A stretch of 64,000 bases of DNA from Acinetobacter bouvetii DSM 14964 = CIP 107468. GTDB taxonomy: Bacteria; Pseudomonadota; Gammaproteobacteria; Pseudomonadales; Moraxellaceae. Positions 8,986 to 18,051 of the stretch are shown piece after piece; position 1 is the first letter of the stretch; each line of letters opens with the position of its first letter. The notes under the pieces are model-generated. The model was not told the origin of the DNA. It saw only the letters and a list, made by a program, of their open reading frames with translations, and did not search any database. The translations under genes were made by a program, and so were the position numbers. Location of the stretch: positions 116,438-180,437 of the forward strand of contig NZ_KB849725.1 of NCBI RefSeq assembly GCF_000368865.1, in the 5' to 3' direction.

Positions 8986-9627
8986 ATGAATCTTATTTAT
9001 TTGCATGGCTTTCAAAGCAGCGCCTTGTCCATTAAAGGTCAAATGCTGAAACGTTATTGTGATGAATCCCTTGAAGAAAAATCACGCCATATTCATGTGC
9101 ACTTGCCGGATTTGAATCAGCCGCCGCTGCTGGCATTGCATCAGGTTTCAGAGCTGATTGGGCAGCTGGGTCCAGAAAATACAGCATTGCTCGGCAGCAG
9201 CCTAGGCGGATTTTATGCCCTGCAGCTGGCGGCCCGGCATCACATTCCAGCGGTCTTGATTAATCCGGCCATGCAGCCGTGGGCCTTGTTTCGAGCACTG
9301 TTTTCACATCAGGCGCTGCCTTATGCCGTGACGGCCCAATGGTCGCTGGATGATGCGCAGCTGGATGATTTAGAAAAAACTGCAATCAAAACAGCGAGCC
9401 AGCCTGCACCCGTTTTAGCGCTGCTGCAGCAGGGCGATGACGTGCTGGATTACCGTGACGCGCTGTGTTTTTTCAGCCAGCCGGGGAGCAATGCGGTGGT
9501 TATTTGTGAAACGCAGGGCAGTCATGGCATGGATGATTTTGCCGCTAAAATTCCGATGATTTTGCAATTTTTATCGGATCACGTCAGCTCCGCAAAAAAA
9601 AACTCTGAATCAATCCGGCAGCCATAA
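8986..9627 (+). CDS. YqiA-type esterase (alpha/beta hydrolase)
   Basis: A 213-residue compact hydrolase. It opens with NLIYLHGFQSSALSIKGQML, the YqiA/YcfP family signature, followed by the elbow GSSLGGFYA (Ser nucleophile). The aspartate probably lies in LLQQGDDVLDYRDA and the histidine in GSHGMDDF. In several gammaproteobacteria yqiA lies just upstream of parE, as here, but the 253-bp gap suggests parE has its own promoter. Substrate unknown. Confidence 0.88.
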   Translation: MNLIYLHGFQSSALSIKGQMLKRYCDESLEEKSRHIHVHLPDLNQPPLLALHQVSELIGQLGPENTALLGSSLGGFYALQLAARHHIPAVLINPAMQPWALFRALFSHQALPYAVTAQWSLDDAQLDDLEKTAIKTASQPAPVLALLQQGDDVLDYRDALCFFSQPGSNAVVICETQGSHGMDDFAAKIPMILQFLSDHVSSAKKNSESIRQP

Positions 9628-9880
9628 GTGTTAAGGGGGAGCGGAAAAAAATATGATGGCTGGCATCTGTTCAAATGCAGTGAAATCCCGTAAAAAAGAG
9701 CAAAAAGACGTTTGGCTTTAGGCTGGCGCGCCGCAACTTGACGCTTAAATGCGGTTTAAAACCGATAAATGGCGAAAGAAATAGCGCCGGCAAACGGATA
9801 CATATGCTTTTTTGCTAAAAAGAATATACTGTAGCGCTTGAGATGAATCTTTTAACCAATCATGCAGGGAATTTTGCAAC

Positions 9881-11761
9881 GTGACGCAATATACGGCTCA
9901 ATCACTTGAAGTTTTATCTGGTTTAGACCCGGTCCGCCGCCGTCCGGGCATGTATACCGACACGACCCGTCCAAACCATTTGGCGCAGGAAGTGATTGAT
10001 AATGCTGTGGATGAAGCATTGGCCGGTCATGCCAGCAAAATTACCGTCACGGTGTATAAAGACGGTTCGCTGTCTGTGGAAGACAACGGGCGCGGCATGC
10101 CGGTAGACATCCATCCCGAATATGGTCAAAGCGGCATTGAAATTATTATGACCAAGCTGCATGCCGGCGGTAAATTCAGTACGGATAACTACCAATTTTC
10201 AGGCGGCTTGCATGGCGTAGGCATTTCCGTGGTGAATGCGCTGTCGACCCGTGTAGAAGTGGAAGTGCAGCGTCAGGGCAATCTGCACAAAATGGCCTTT
10301 GCGCAAGGCGAACCGGTAGCGCCGCTGGAAGTGCTGGAAGGCAAATGCGCCAAACGCGCGACGGGGACACGCGTGCATTTTTGGCCGGAAGCTAAATATT
10401 TCGATTCGCCAAAATTTGCATTAAAAGCGTTAAAGCACAATTTAAAAGCCAAGGCGGTATTAGCCGCTGGCCTGCAAATCATTTACATCGACGAGATCAA
10501 TAACGAAAAAATCGAATGGCAGTTTGAAAATGGCCTGGTCGACTACTTGATGGATGAATTGCAGGACCGTGAAATTCTGCCGATGCCGGCTTTTGTCGCA
10601 ACAGGCGCGGCTGAACGCGCCAGCGCGGAATTTGCCATTTGCTGGAATGTCGAAGGCGGCGAGCAGGTTCAGGAAAGCTATGTCAATTTAATTCCAACCG
10701 CGCAAGGCGGCACGCATGTCAACGGCCTGCGTTCAGGCGTGACAGATGCGATCCGTGAATTTTGTGAACTGCGCAATTTATTGCCGCGCAATATGAAGCT
10801 GTCTGCAGAAGATGTCTGGGATGGCGTGAATTATATTCTGTCGCTGAAGTTCCAAGAACCGCAGTTTTCTGGCCAGACCAAAGAACGCTTATCCAGCCGT
10901 GAAGCGTCTGGCATAGTGTTAAATATTGCCAAAGATGCTTTTGCTTTGTGGCTGAATCAAAATTCAGAGATTGCGATGCAGCTGGCGGAAATGGCGATTG
11001 CCAAAGCTGGCCGGCGCTTAAAAGCAGCCAAAAAGGTTGAGCGGAAAAAAATTGTCTCGGGTCCAGCCCTGCCGGGAAAATTGGCTGACTGTGTCGGGCA
11101 TACGCTGGAAGAGTCGGAACTGTTTATTGTCGAAGGCGATTCTGCAGGCGGTTCTGCGAAGCAGGCGCGTGACAAGAATTTCCAAGCCATCATGCCGATC
11201 CGCGGTAAAATCTTGAATACTTGGGAAGTGTCATCAGATGAAGTGCTGGCGTCGCAGGAAGTGCATGATATTGCGATTGCGATCGGCGTCGATCCAGGCA
11301 GTGATGATCTGTCTGAATTGCGCTATGGCAAAATCTGCATATTGGCTGATGCCGACTCGGATGGCTTGCATATTGCCACGTTGCTCTGCGCGCTGTTCGT
11401 CAAGCATTTTTCAAATTTGGTGGAAGAGGGGCATTTGTTTGTCGCCATGCCGCCGCTGTACCGGATCGATGACAATAAAGACGTGCATTATGCGCTGGAT
11501 GATGAAGAGCTGGACAGTATTCTGAAACAGTGCAAAGCAAAAAGCCCGCAAATTACTCGGTTTAAAGGCTTGGGCGAGATGAATGCCAGCCAGCTCCGTG
11601 AAACCACCATGGATCCAAATACCCGCAGGCTGGTGCAGCTGGATTTGGATGACGCGCATTTTACTGCTGGGCTGCTGGATAAGCTGCTGGCCAAAAAACG
11701 CTCCAGTGACCGCAAGCATTGGCTTGAACAAAAAGGAAATTTAGCCGAATTGACGGTTTAA
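9881..11761 (+). CDS. parE: DNA topoisomerase IV subunit B
   Basis: ATPase subunit of topoisomerase IV, which decatenates daughter chromosomes together with ParC. The 626-residue length separates it from the longer GyrB. Visible features are the GHKL ATP site (DNAVDEALAGHA, EDNGRGMPV, GGLHGVGISVVNALS), the transducer lysine region, and the TOPRIM block EGDSAGGSAKQARD with IRGKILNTWE and DADSDG for Mg binding. The start is GTG, chosen because the protein then begins MTQYTAQSLEVLSGLDPVRRRPGMY as expected. parC is not in the window. A terminator follows. Confidence 0.96.
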   Translation: MTQYTAQSLEVLSGLDPVRRRPGMYTDTTRPNHLAQEVIDNAVDEALAGHASKITVTVYKDGSLSVEDNGRGMPVDIHPEYGQSGIEIIMTKLHAGGKFSTDNYQFSGGLHGVGISVVNALSTRVEVEVQRQGNLHKMAFAQGEPVAPLEVLEGKCAKRATGTRVHFWPEAKYFDSPKFALKALKHNLKAKAVLAAGLQIIYIDEINNEKIEWQFENGLVDYLMDELQDREILPMPAFVATGAAERASAEFAICWNVEGGEQVQESYVNLIPTAQGGTHVNGLRSGVTDAIREFCELRNLLPRNMKLSAEDVWDGVNYILSLKFQEPQFSGQTKERLSSREASGIVLNIAKDAFALWLNQNSEIAMQLAEMAIAKAGRRLKAAKKVERKKIVSGPALPGKLADCVGHTLEESELFIVEGDSAGGSAKQARDKNFQAIMPIRGKILNTWEVSSDEVLASQEVHDIAIAIGVDPGSDDLSELRYGKICILADADSDGLHIATLLCALFVKHFSNLVEEGHLFVAMPPLYRIDDNKDVHYALDDEELDSILKQCKAKSPQITRFKGLGEMNASQLRETTMDPNTRRLVQLDLDDAHFTAGLLDKLLAKKRSSDRKHWLEQKGNLAELTV

Positions 11762-11780
11762 TTGATGAAGTTCTGTAAAT

Positions 11781-11811
11781 AAAAAAAGCCGCATTGATTG
11801 CGGTTTTTTTG
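11781..11811 (+). terminator. Terminator after parE
   Basis: Hairpin GCCGCA / TGCGGT (one G-U pair) closed by a short loop and followed by a run of seven T's. Confidence 0.8.
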
Positions 11812-12006
11812 TTGCCTTTATAGAGAAATGCCGCGCATCTCATTTGAATTGAATGCTGCCTTATTGCGCGCGCGCCATCCGTCTGCTGTCAAAAAAAGAA
11901 TGGATTATTTACATGAAACAGAGCGCGAGCAGGAAATCTAAAGGGCCTGCATATACAATTTCTCAGCATATTTTTTCTTTTTTCGCGTTAATCTGAATGG
12001 AAGATC

Positions 12007-12516
12007 ATGACAAGAAGACAATTGATGGAAGCAAGCTTATTTTTAATTCATCCAAATGATTTAGAAACTTTGATTTTAGAGGCGGAGACAGCTCAGTCTG
12101 TACTTGAATCGTCCTTTATCCAGCAGTCGCTTTATTTAGGCGATACTTGGGATGCCGTCAACCGCGCCTTGAATCCTGAAGGTCAAGCCGCCCAAAATGC
12201 GCTGCAATACGTCATTCAGGCAGAGCACCCTCTGTCGGAACGGATCGATCATCCTGAAGCGGTGCATTATAATACGGTAGTGCGGACAGATGAAATCCAG
12301 CAGCAGCTGCAAAAGCTCAGTGTCGATGAGCTTAAAAAGCGCTATCAGTTTGAGGTGGTGCAGACAGCGCCTGAAGAATTGGCGCAGGAAATCCGGCTGG
12401 CGGAGCTGAAGCTGATTTATCTGCAGCTTCAGGATTTTTACAGGGACGCGGCCAGACAGAATCTAGCAGTGCTGAGTGTCTTTCAAACGCGGATTAAGCC
12501 GGAAAAATTAATCTAA
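12007..12516 (+). CDS. DUF1877 (YfbM-like) protein
   Basis: A 169-residue soluble protein. The block LYLGDTWDAVNRALNPEGQ matches the family's conserved Leu-Asp/Gly-x-x-W-x-x-hydrophobic segment, followed by YNTVVRTDEIQQQLQKLSVDELKKRYQFE and a helical C-terminus ending in FYRDAARQN. YfbM-type proteins have no known function. The stop codon overlaps the end of the convergent acetyltransferase gene by 9 bp. Confidence 0.75.
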   Translation: MTRRQLMEASLFLIHPNDLETLILEAETAQSVLESSFIQQSLYLGDTWDAVNRALNPEGQAAQNALQYVIQAEHPLSERIDHPEAVHYNTVVRTDEIQQQLQKLSVDELKKRYQFEVVQTAPEELAQEIRLAELKLIYLQLQDFYRDAARQNLAVLSVFQTRIKPEKLI

Positions 12517-13011
12517 GACCAGCTGCATCAGCACCAAATCGCGCCATTCGCCAAACTTTTCACCGACTTGCGGCATATAGCCGGTTTGACGGAAGCCGAA
12601 TTGCTGATGCAAGGCAATGGAGGCGGCATTGCCATGATCAATGCCAGCCACCATGACATGCTTGCCTTGCTGTTTGGCATAGGCAATCAGGTGCTGCAGC
12701 AGGCATTTGCCTAAGCCTTGGCGCGCATATTCCGGCGAGATATACAGCGAATGCTCAACGGTGTGGCGGTAGCCGGAAAAATTGCGGAAAGCGGCATAGT
12801 CCGCATAGCCTGCAATTTTCAAGTTTTCCTGATCTTCAATGACAAAAAAAGGGTCATTATTTTTTTGGAACAGCTGAAGTTTTTGCCGGAAATCTTCGAG
12901 GCGGTAAGCCTGATCATTCCATGTGGCGAAACCATGCAGGACTTCGGGATTATAAATTGCCAAAATACAGGGCAAGTCTTGTTCTGTGGCGGTGCGGATT
13001 TGAAAAGGCAT
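12508..13011 (-). CDS. GNAT N-acetyltransferase, phosphinothricin-acetyltransferase-like
   Basis: A 167-residue acetyl-CoA-dependent N-acyltransferase. The N-terminus IRTATEQDLPCILAIYNPEV and the central HSLYISPEYARQGLGKCLLQHLI are diagnostic; RQGLGK is the Q/R-x-x-G-x-G/A acetyl-CoA loop. The HVMVAGIDHGNAASIALHQQFGF segment is characteristic of the Pat/YncA-type subgroup that acts on small amines or amino-acid analogues. I chose the ATG at 13009-13011 (MPFQIRTATEQ) over an upstream one that would add a basic, Phe-rich extension. Actual substrate unknown. Confidence 0.88.
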   Translation of the reverse strand: MPFQIRTATEQDLPCILAIYNPEVLHGFATWNDQAYRLEDFRQKLQLFQKNNDPFFVIEDQENLKIAGYADYAAFRNFSGYRHTVEHSLYISPEYARQGLGKCLLQHLIAYAKQQGKHVMVAGIDHGNAASIALHQQFGFRQTGYMPQVGEKFGEWRDLVLMQLVLD

Positions 13012-13059
13012 GGCTGACGACAGCAGAAAAAAGAAGCTTTTATTAGAGGGCTTAGGCAT

Positions 13060-13092
13060 AAAAAAAGCAAGGCGCTGGGCCTTGCTTTTTAA
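13060..13092 (-). terminator. Terminator of the Tsx-like gene
   Basis: Perfect 9-bp stem (AAGCAAGGC / GCCTTGCTT) with a 5-base loop, with T-runs on both strands. It lies directly after the stop of the minus-strand gene. Confidence 0.88.
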
Positions 13093-13104
13093 TTCGCTGA
13101 GGAA

Positions 13105-13842
13105 TTAGAAGTGGTATTTCACTAAAGCGCTGACATCATTTTGATCTACGCCCTGAATACCGTATTTGTTGTTCCAAACAGAGTGTTCAACACCAAGGTA
13201 TAAGCGGGTTTTTGGAGAAATGTGCTTGCCGACATTCCATTTCCATTGAGTTGTCCAGTTCAGTTCACTTGCGTGGTCGCCTTTTTCAGCAGTTGACCAG
13301 TCCAGGAAGCCGTCAACCAGGAAATCTTCAGAACCGAGCTTAAATGGCACGCCATAAGTGATGGTCATTTGATAGTCATCTTTCAGAATATCATTGTCAG
13401 CACGGTAGAAGTTTACGCTGGCGTACTGTGTATACGGGATATCAAGGTCAAAGCCTACACCGTACAAGAAGTTATTGAATTCTTGGTTTTGACGGTATCC
13501 GGCATTGTGTTCCCACGTGGTTGCAATTAATACATCTTTAATTGGGCCAGCAGAAAGTTTTTTTCCTGAGACTTCACCGAGGCTTAAACGCGGCGATAAT
13601 TCTAAATATGTAGAATGATCTTCATTGCCGTCCACTTGCTGGTCAACAAAGAAAAAGACATCTGCATATTTCAGTTTAGCCGCATATTCTGCAGTTACTG
13701 TTGTGCGGTCTTCAGTTCCCACTTCATAGTTGTCGCCATAAAGGCCGGTTAAGCTGAAGTCTTGCCATACGACTGGCGAAGCTTGAGTCAATGCAGCAGC
13801 AGACGCCAATGCACATGCAGTAACAAATTGTGTAAGTTTCAT
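13105..13842 (-). CDS. Tsx/OmpK-type outer-membrane channel
   Basis: A 245-residue beta-barrel with a signal peptide cleaved near ALTQASP. The mature chain opens with WQDFSLTGLYGDNYE, typical of the nucleoside-specific channel family (Channel_Tsx; OmpK in Vibrio), and ends in a C-terminal aromatic (KYHF) as outer-membrane barrels do. Alternating amphipathic strands run throughout. The start at 13840-13842 is preferred: GGGGGAGA lies 8 bases upstream, and the 59 residues upstream in frame are basic and AT-rich. Family knowledge suggests nucleoside uptake; specificity here is inferred. Confidence 0.82.
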   Translation of the reverse strand: MKLTQFVTACALASAAALTQASPVVWQDFSLTGLYGDNYEVGTEDRTTVTAEYAAKLKYADVFFFVDQQVDGNEDHSTYLELSPRLSLGEVSGKKLSAGPIKDVLIATTWEHNAGYRQNQEFNNFLYGVGFDLDIPYTQYASVNFYRADNDILKDDYQMTITYGVPFKLGSEDFLVDGFLDWSTAEKGDHASELNWTTQWKWNVGKHISPKTRLYLGVEHSVWNNKYGIQGVDQNDVSALVKYHF

Positions 13843-14328
13843 TAAAAAATATCTCCCCCGAGAAGCACTGAAAGCATACAGATTCTCTAGCAAAAATAAA
13901 GCCAAAAATGATTGGAGGTAAAAAAACTTCAAGTTTAATTTTTTTATTTTGAATGCTTGATATAGATAACTCCTTATTTTTTGAAATTTTATCGAATGAG
14001 CCAGGTTTTTATCTTCCAATTTTCTGGAGGCGGGCCAGCGTAAAATGCGGAAGAAATGCCGTGCAGCGGCAGGAAAGCCATATACTTTATAAGGGTTTCA
14101 AAAAAACATAAAATAGCACTTGCAAATTTTCCGCTTAGGCCCGATATTCAAAGTATAAGGACACAGTTCTGCAGACTATAAAAGTGTTCATCATTCAATG
14201 TGGAGGACAGCGTTCCAAACGAAATTGAAGATGTTCTGGCTGTTTAAAACAGCAAGTGTGAGTGTGCCAAGATAAGAAAGTTTTGCACAAAATTTTATAG
14301 ATAATCCAGAAAGTTAGAGGATGATATT
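13843..14328. other. Intergenic region between the Tsx-like and HPF-like genes
   Basis: 486 bp without a convincing gene. It must carry the divergent promoters of its two neighbours. The only structure I see is a 15-base palindrome, GCTGTTT-A-AAACAGC, at 14239-14253, without a T-run. AT-rich stretches lie near both genes. No RNA gene was recognised. Confidence 0.5.
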
Positions 14329-14694
14329 ATGAACATAGAAATCCGTACAGATAAAAACATCCAAAATAATGAGCGTTTAATCGAATACGTTCGTGCAGAA
14401 CTGAATCAGGAATTCCAGCGCCATAGTGAACGCATTACTCACTTTTCGGTGCATTTAAGTGACGAAAATGGGGACAAGGGCGGCAGTGACGACATAAAAT
14501 GCATGATTGAAGCGCGTCCAGCGGGCTTAAAGCCTGTGGTTGTTACCCATAAAAGCCACAATGTCGATACTGCAATTCATGGCGCAATTGACCGTCTGAA
14601 ACGAAGCCTAGAGCACGTGTTTGAGAAAAAAGAAAATCCGCGTGCGGTTCAGCCGGCATTTGCCGATGCTGATACCGATGATGAAGACGCTTAA
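14329..14694 (+). CDS. HPF/RaiA-family ribosome-associated protein
   Basis: A 121-residue protein with the beta-alpha-beta-beta-beta-alpha plan of ribosome hibernation factors. The start is MNIEIRTDKNIQNNERLIEYV, then HFSVHLSDENGDKGG...IKCMIEARPAGLKPVVVTHKSHNVDTAIHGAIDRLKRSLEHVF. The C-terminal tail is acidic (ADADTDDEDA). Such proteins bind the decoding region of the 30S subunit and inactivate or dimerise ribosomes under stress. The sequence departs from canonical short HPF, so the stress-specific role is inferred. AGAGGA precedes the ATG, and it has its own terminator. Confidence 0.82.
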   Translation: MNIEIRTDKNIQNNERLIEYVRAELNQEFQRHSERITHFSVHLSDENGDKGGSDDIKCMIEARPAGLKPVVVTHKSHNVDTAIHGAIDRLKRSLEHVFEKKENPRAVQPAFADADTDDEDA

Positions 14695-14703
14695 GCGTTA
14701 TTC

Positions 14704-14733
14704 AAAAAAAGAGCCCTGCGGGGCTTTTTTTTA
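14704..14733 (+). terminator. Terminator after the HPF-like gene
   Basis: Stem AGCCC / GGGCT with loop TGC, preceded by seven A's and followed by eight or more T's. Confidence 0.88.
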
Positions 14734-14838
14734 TGCCTCAGGATTTTATAAAGAAAATTCAGCTTGTTTACATTAAGTCAAAACAAAGGGCGGTTTATTC
14801 GGCATAATAGTCATTAATCATTTGAAGTGAGCTTTCCC

Positions 14839-15381
14839 ATGTTAACAGCACAGCAGCAAGTTTTTGTGCAAGCTTTAGAAGAACAGAATCTTGAGCAGGT
14901 TCAGTCGCTTTTAGCAGAAGGCCTGAATCCGAATTTTATCGATTTTGATAAGGGGCCTGCGGTTTCTGTGTGGTCTGATGGCCTGTTTAAATGGTGGGAA
15001 GGGGTGTGTGAAGCTTATGAAGCTGGCGCGCCATTATCAGCGCAGCAAAAGCAGGAACGCCTGGCTGTGCATCTGGATATTTTAGAGGCCTTGATTCAGG
15101 CGAAAGTGAATTTGCATTTATGGGACGCAGAAGAGCTATATGGCCCCTTATGGGATGCCGCCAGCGCCGCCTGCGTACCTGCAGTCAAACGCCTGCTGGA
15201 AGAAAAGGTGAATCCAAACAGCAAAGACAGTGATGGCTTGACCATCCTTTCATCCATCAGCGATTTGTTTTTTGATTGTGATTTTGATGAAATCAATTGG
15301 GCGGAATCACTGGATGAAGAAAAGCAGACTTTAGAATTGCTGCGCAGCAATGGCGCCAAAATGACCAAAGAATTCGAGTAA
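14839..15381 (+). CDS. Ankyrin-repeat-like protein
   Basis: A 180-residue cytoplasmic protein. Two or three ankyrin-like helical hairpins can be seen: FVQALEEQNLEQVQSLLAEG-LNPNF near the start, AASAACVPAVKRLLEEK-VNPNSKDSDG in the middle, and LELLRSNGAKM at the end. Intervening aspartate/tryptophan-rich sequence breaks the repeat register. It probably binds another protein; the partner is unknown. ATG at 14839 is chosen over the GTG at 14827 because AGTGAG then sits at a suitable distance. The beta-barrel gene follows 15 bp after the stop. Confidence 0.72.
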   Translation: MLTAQQQVFVQALEEQNLEQVQSLLAEGLNPNFIDFDKGPAVSVWSDGLFKWWEGVCEAYEAGAPLSAQQKQERLAVHLDILEALIQAKVNLHLWDAEELYGPLWDAASAACVPAVKRLLEEKVNPNSKDSDGLTILSSISDLFFDCDFDEINWAESLDEEKQTLELLRSNGAKMTKEFE

Positions 15382-15396
15382 TTACAGAGAATTTGC

Positions 15397-16182
15397 ATGA
15401 TGATGAAAAGTAAAATAATCAAAACATTTGCATTTGCAGCTCTGGCGGGAGCCAGCACGAGTTACAGCATGGCTGCGGAATTTTCATTTGACCGGCCGGG
15501 CGCCGGCTTTGGCACGGGCATTACGCCAGTGGGCCGTCTGGCTTGGGAGCAAGGCCTGCCGAGCGCGGCTTATCAGGAAAGCACTGACGCAGCGGGTCTA
15601 AAGTCAAAAAATCTCACATTGAATGGCGACATGCTGCTGCGGACAGGCCTCGCGCAAGGGTTAGAGCTTCAATTGGGCTGGCAGGGCCCTGCGTGGTCTA
15701 AAACCAAGGCTGGCGGACGCAGCATGGAAGAAGACGGTTTGGGAGATGTCAGCATTGGCTTGAAAAAAGCCATTGATTTAGACGATGAACAGCTGTCGAT
15801 GGCCATTTTAGCTGAAGCTGTTTTGGCGACAGGCAATGACGGTTTCAGCAATGAAGATGATATTTACAGCCTCAGTTCCGCTGTGGCGTACAATTACAGC
15901 GACTTGCTGCAGACCTCAATAACCATGCGCTATGAAGTGCAGAACAGCGACTGGGCCGTTTCAGCGATTCCAACCATTGAATATAAGATTGCGGGTAAAC
16001 TGTCAGGCTACTCTGAATTTGTATTCCGCAAAGCGGAAAGTGAAGATCAGGAGTATTCACTGGGCACAGGGCTGATGTATGCCGTCAATGAGCGTATGCA
16101 GCTGGATGCCAGCGTGGGCGTGGACTTGAATGGCAAAGATAAAGGCTATCAGTCTGGCTTAGGCGTTTCTTATTTATTCTAA
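15397..16182 (+). CDS. Outer-membrane beta-barrel protein, transporter-like
   Basis: A 261-residue protein with a signal peptide cleaved after SYSMAA. The mature sequence starts EFSFDRPGAGFGTGITPVG, then alternates strands (LLRTGLAQGLELQLGW, DGLGDVSIGLKKAI, TSITMRYEVQ) and ends with the terminal aromatic SYLF. The D-G-x-G-D-hydrophobic motif resembles the MetA/phenol-degradation 'transporter' family of outer-membrane channels. Substrate unknown. It lies close behind the ankyrin-type gene and 56 bp ahead of dsbD. Confidence 0.78.
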   Translation: MMMKSKIIKTFAFAALAGASTSYSMAAEFSFDRPGAGFGTGITPVGRLAWEQGLPSAAYQESTDAAGLKSKNLTLNGDMLLRTGLAQGLELQLGWQGPAWSKTKAGGRSMEEDGLGDVSIGLKKAIDLDDEQLSMAILAEAVLATGNDGFSNEDDIYSLSSAVAYNYSDLLQTSITMRYEVQNSDWAVSAIPTIEYKIAGKLSGYSEFVFRKAESEDQEYSLGTGLMYAVNERMQLDASVGVDLNGKDKGYQSGLGVSYLF

Positions 16183-16237
16183 TAAGATAGTTTTTAACAG
16201 CTGCAGCTGAAGGTGATTTCAGGATGAGTCGATTGGT

Positions 16238-18034
16238 ATGAATAAATTGGCGTATGGCGCAGCTGCAGCCGTGCTGGCTTTCAGCGCTGGCCTGCAGGCA
16301 GAAACCGCCCTGCTTTCTGCGGAAGAGGCTTTTCCTGTTTCGGTCATCTCCAGTGCAGAGCAGCAGGCTGAACTGAGCTGGGACATTCCGCCGAATTATT
16401 ATCTTTATCAGCACAAAATTACTGTGCAGCAGGGCAGTCAGCCGCTGGCGCTCAACCTGCCGCCTGCAGAAAGCCTGCATGATGAGAATTACGGCCAAGT
16501 GCAGGTGTATTACCGGCAGCTGCAGCTGCAGATTCCGACACAGGCGGCGCAGCAGTATCATGTGACTTGGCAGGGCTGCGCGAAAGACCGGGTCTGCTAT
16601 CCGCCGCAAAGCATCGATTTTCAGACCGATGCCAATGGCTTGGTCAGCGTGCAGAATCATGGCAAGACCAAACAGCTGCTGGATTTAGCCGGCAAAGGCA
16701 ATCTGCAGAACAGTACGCTGGCTGCCGAAAATGGCGCCGCTGCAGCGTCTGAACCTGTGCGGCAGGAAGAGGCTGCGGCCTCTGAATCTACGACGGCCAA
16801 AGATCAAATATGGTCAGAAAAACTGCAGCAAAGCTCATTGGCCTATGGCCTGCTGCTGTTCTTTGGCTTAGGGCTGTTGCTGGCGTTTACGCCTTGCTCA
16901 CTGCCGATGCTGCCGATTTTGACCTCCTTGATCGTCCGTGACAGCAAAGGCTTAAAAGCATGGATGATTGCGCTGACTTTTGTCTGCAGCATGGCTATGG
17001 TCTATGCCGTTTTGGGGCTGATTGCGTCATCAGCGGGCCTGAACTTTCAGCGCTGGCTTCAGCAGCCGTCCACTTTAGTCGCTTTCAGCCTGCTGTTTAT
17101 TGTTTTTGCGCTGAATTTGTTCGGGCTGTTTGAAATCAAATTGCCGCGCGCGCTGGTGCAGCGCCTAGATGATGTACAGTCGATGCAAAAAGGCGGCAGC
17201 CTTGTTGGCGCAGGCGTTATGGGCATGGTTTCCGCCTTGCTGGTGGGGCCATGCATGACCGCTCCGCTGGCAGGCGCGCTGCTGTTTATTTCACAGACTC
17301 AGAGCCAATGGCAAGGCGCAGTGCTGCTGTTCACCTTAGGTTTTGGCATGGGTACCCCGCTGCTGCTGGCCAGTGTGCTGGGGTCGCGTATTTTGCCGAA
17401 AGCCGGCATGTGGATGAACCAGATCAAAGTGCTGTTTGCCTTTATTATGCTGGGCTTGGCGCTGTATTTTGTCCGCCCGCTGATGAATGACGCGTGGATG
17501 CAAGGGCTGTCACTGGCGCTGGAACTCAGTTTTGTAGCCTACGTGCTGTGGCAGATTTTCCGGCGCAGCACGCAGCTGAAATGGCTGTACATCGTTGCTT
17601 TATGTTTGGCTGTGCCTTATGCCGTATACAGTCAGTATCAGCAGAGCCAGCGCTTTTTTGCCGAACAGGCTTCTGCGCAGGCTGTATGGCACCGGGCGCA
17701 AACTGCGGCTGAGTTTCAGCAGCTGCTGCGTCAGATACCTGACGGGCAAAAAGCGATTATTGATGTGTATGCCGACTGGTGCGTGGCATGCCAGCCTATT
17801 GAGCACCGCATTTTAAAGTCAGCGCAGGTGCAGCAGGCCTTGGCGCCTTATTATCTCATTAAGCTGGATCTGAGCCATTACGATGAGGCGCATCAGGTCC
17901 TGCTGAATCAATGGGATATCCTTGGCCCGCCGACGTATTTGTTTTTAGATGTGCAGCATCAGGAAGTGCGCGGGCTGCGTTTAACCGGCGCGTTTACAGA
18001 GGATGAATTGCTGCAGCAATTGCAGCGGTTTTGA
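16238..18034 (+). CDS. dsbD: Thiol:disulfide interchange protein DsbD
   Basis: Carries electrons from cytoplasmic thioredoxin across the inner membrane to periplasmic DsbC/DsbG and cytochrome-maturation proteins. The 598-residue precursor shows all three parts. A signal peptide is followed by the alpha domain with Cys114 and Cys120 (WQGCAKDRVCYPP). The eight-helix beta domain has its cysteines in FTPCSLPMLPIL and VGPCMTAPLAG. The C-terminal thioredoxin-like gamma domain carries the redox motif CVAC at residues 515-518. The GST gene starts 17 bp after the stop, so they are likely co-transcribed. Confidence 0.95.
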   Translation: MNKLAYGAAAAVLAFSAGLQAETALLSAEEAFPVSVISSAEQQAELSWDIPPNYYLYQHKITVQQGSQPLALNLPPAESLHDENYGQVQVYYRQLQLQIPTQAAQQYHVTWQGCAKDRVCYPPQSIDFQTDANGLVSVQNHGKTKQLLDLAGKGNLQNSTLAAENGAAAASEPVRQEEAAASESTTAKDQIWSEKLQQSSLAYGLLLFFGLGLLLAFTPCSLPMLPILTSLIVRDSKGLKAWMIALTFVCSMAMVYAVLGLIASSAGLNFQRWLQQPSTLVAFSLLFIVFALNLFGLFEIKLPRALVQRLDDVQSMQKGGSLVGAGVMGMVSALLVGPCMTAPLAGALLFISQTQSQWQGAVLLFTLGFGMGTPLLLASVLGSRILPKAGMWMNQIKVLFAFIMLGLALYFVRPLMNDAWMQGLSLALELSFVAYVLWQIFRRSTQLKWLYIVALCLAVPYAVYSQYQQSQRFFAEQASAQAVWHRAQTAAEFQQLLRQIPDGQKAIIDVYADWCVACQPIEHRILKSAQVQQALAPYYLIKLDLSHYDEAHQVLLNQWDILGPPTYLFLDVQHQEVRGLRLTGAFTEDELLQQLQRF

Positions 18035-18051
18035 CCGTCAGGAGTATTATG

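Noticed and set aside
13843..14019. N-terminal extension of the Tsx-like gene
   Set aside because: Fifty-nine basic, AT-rich residues precede a normal signal peptide with a good ribosome site at 13842.
14020..14328. Regulatory RNA before the HPF-like gene
   Set aside because: A few GGA triplets occur, but they do not lie in hairpin loops and there is no terminator, unlike RNAs A and B.
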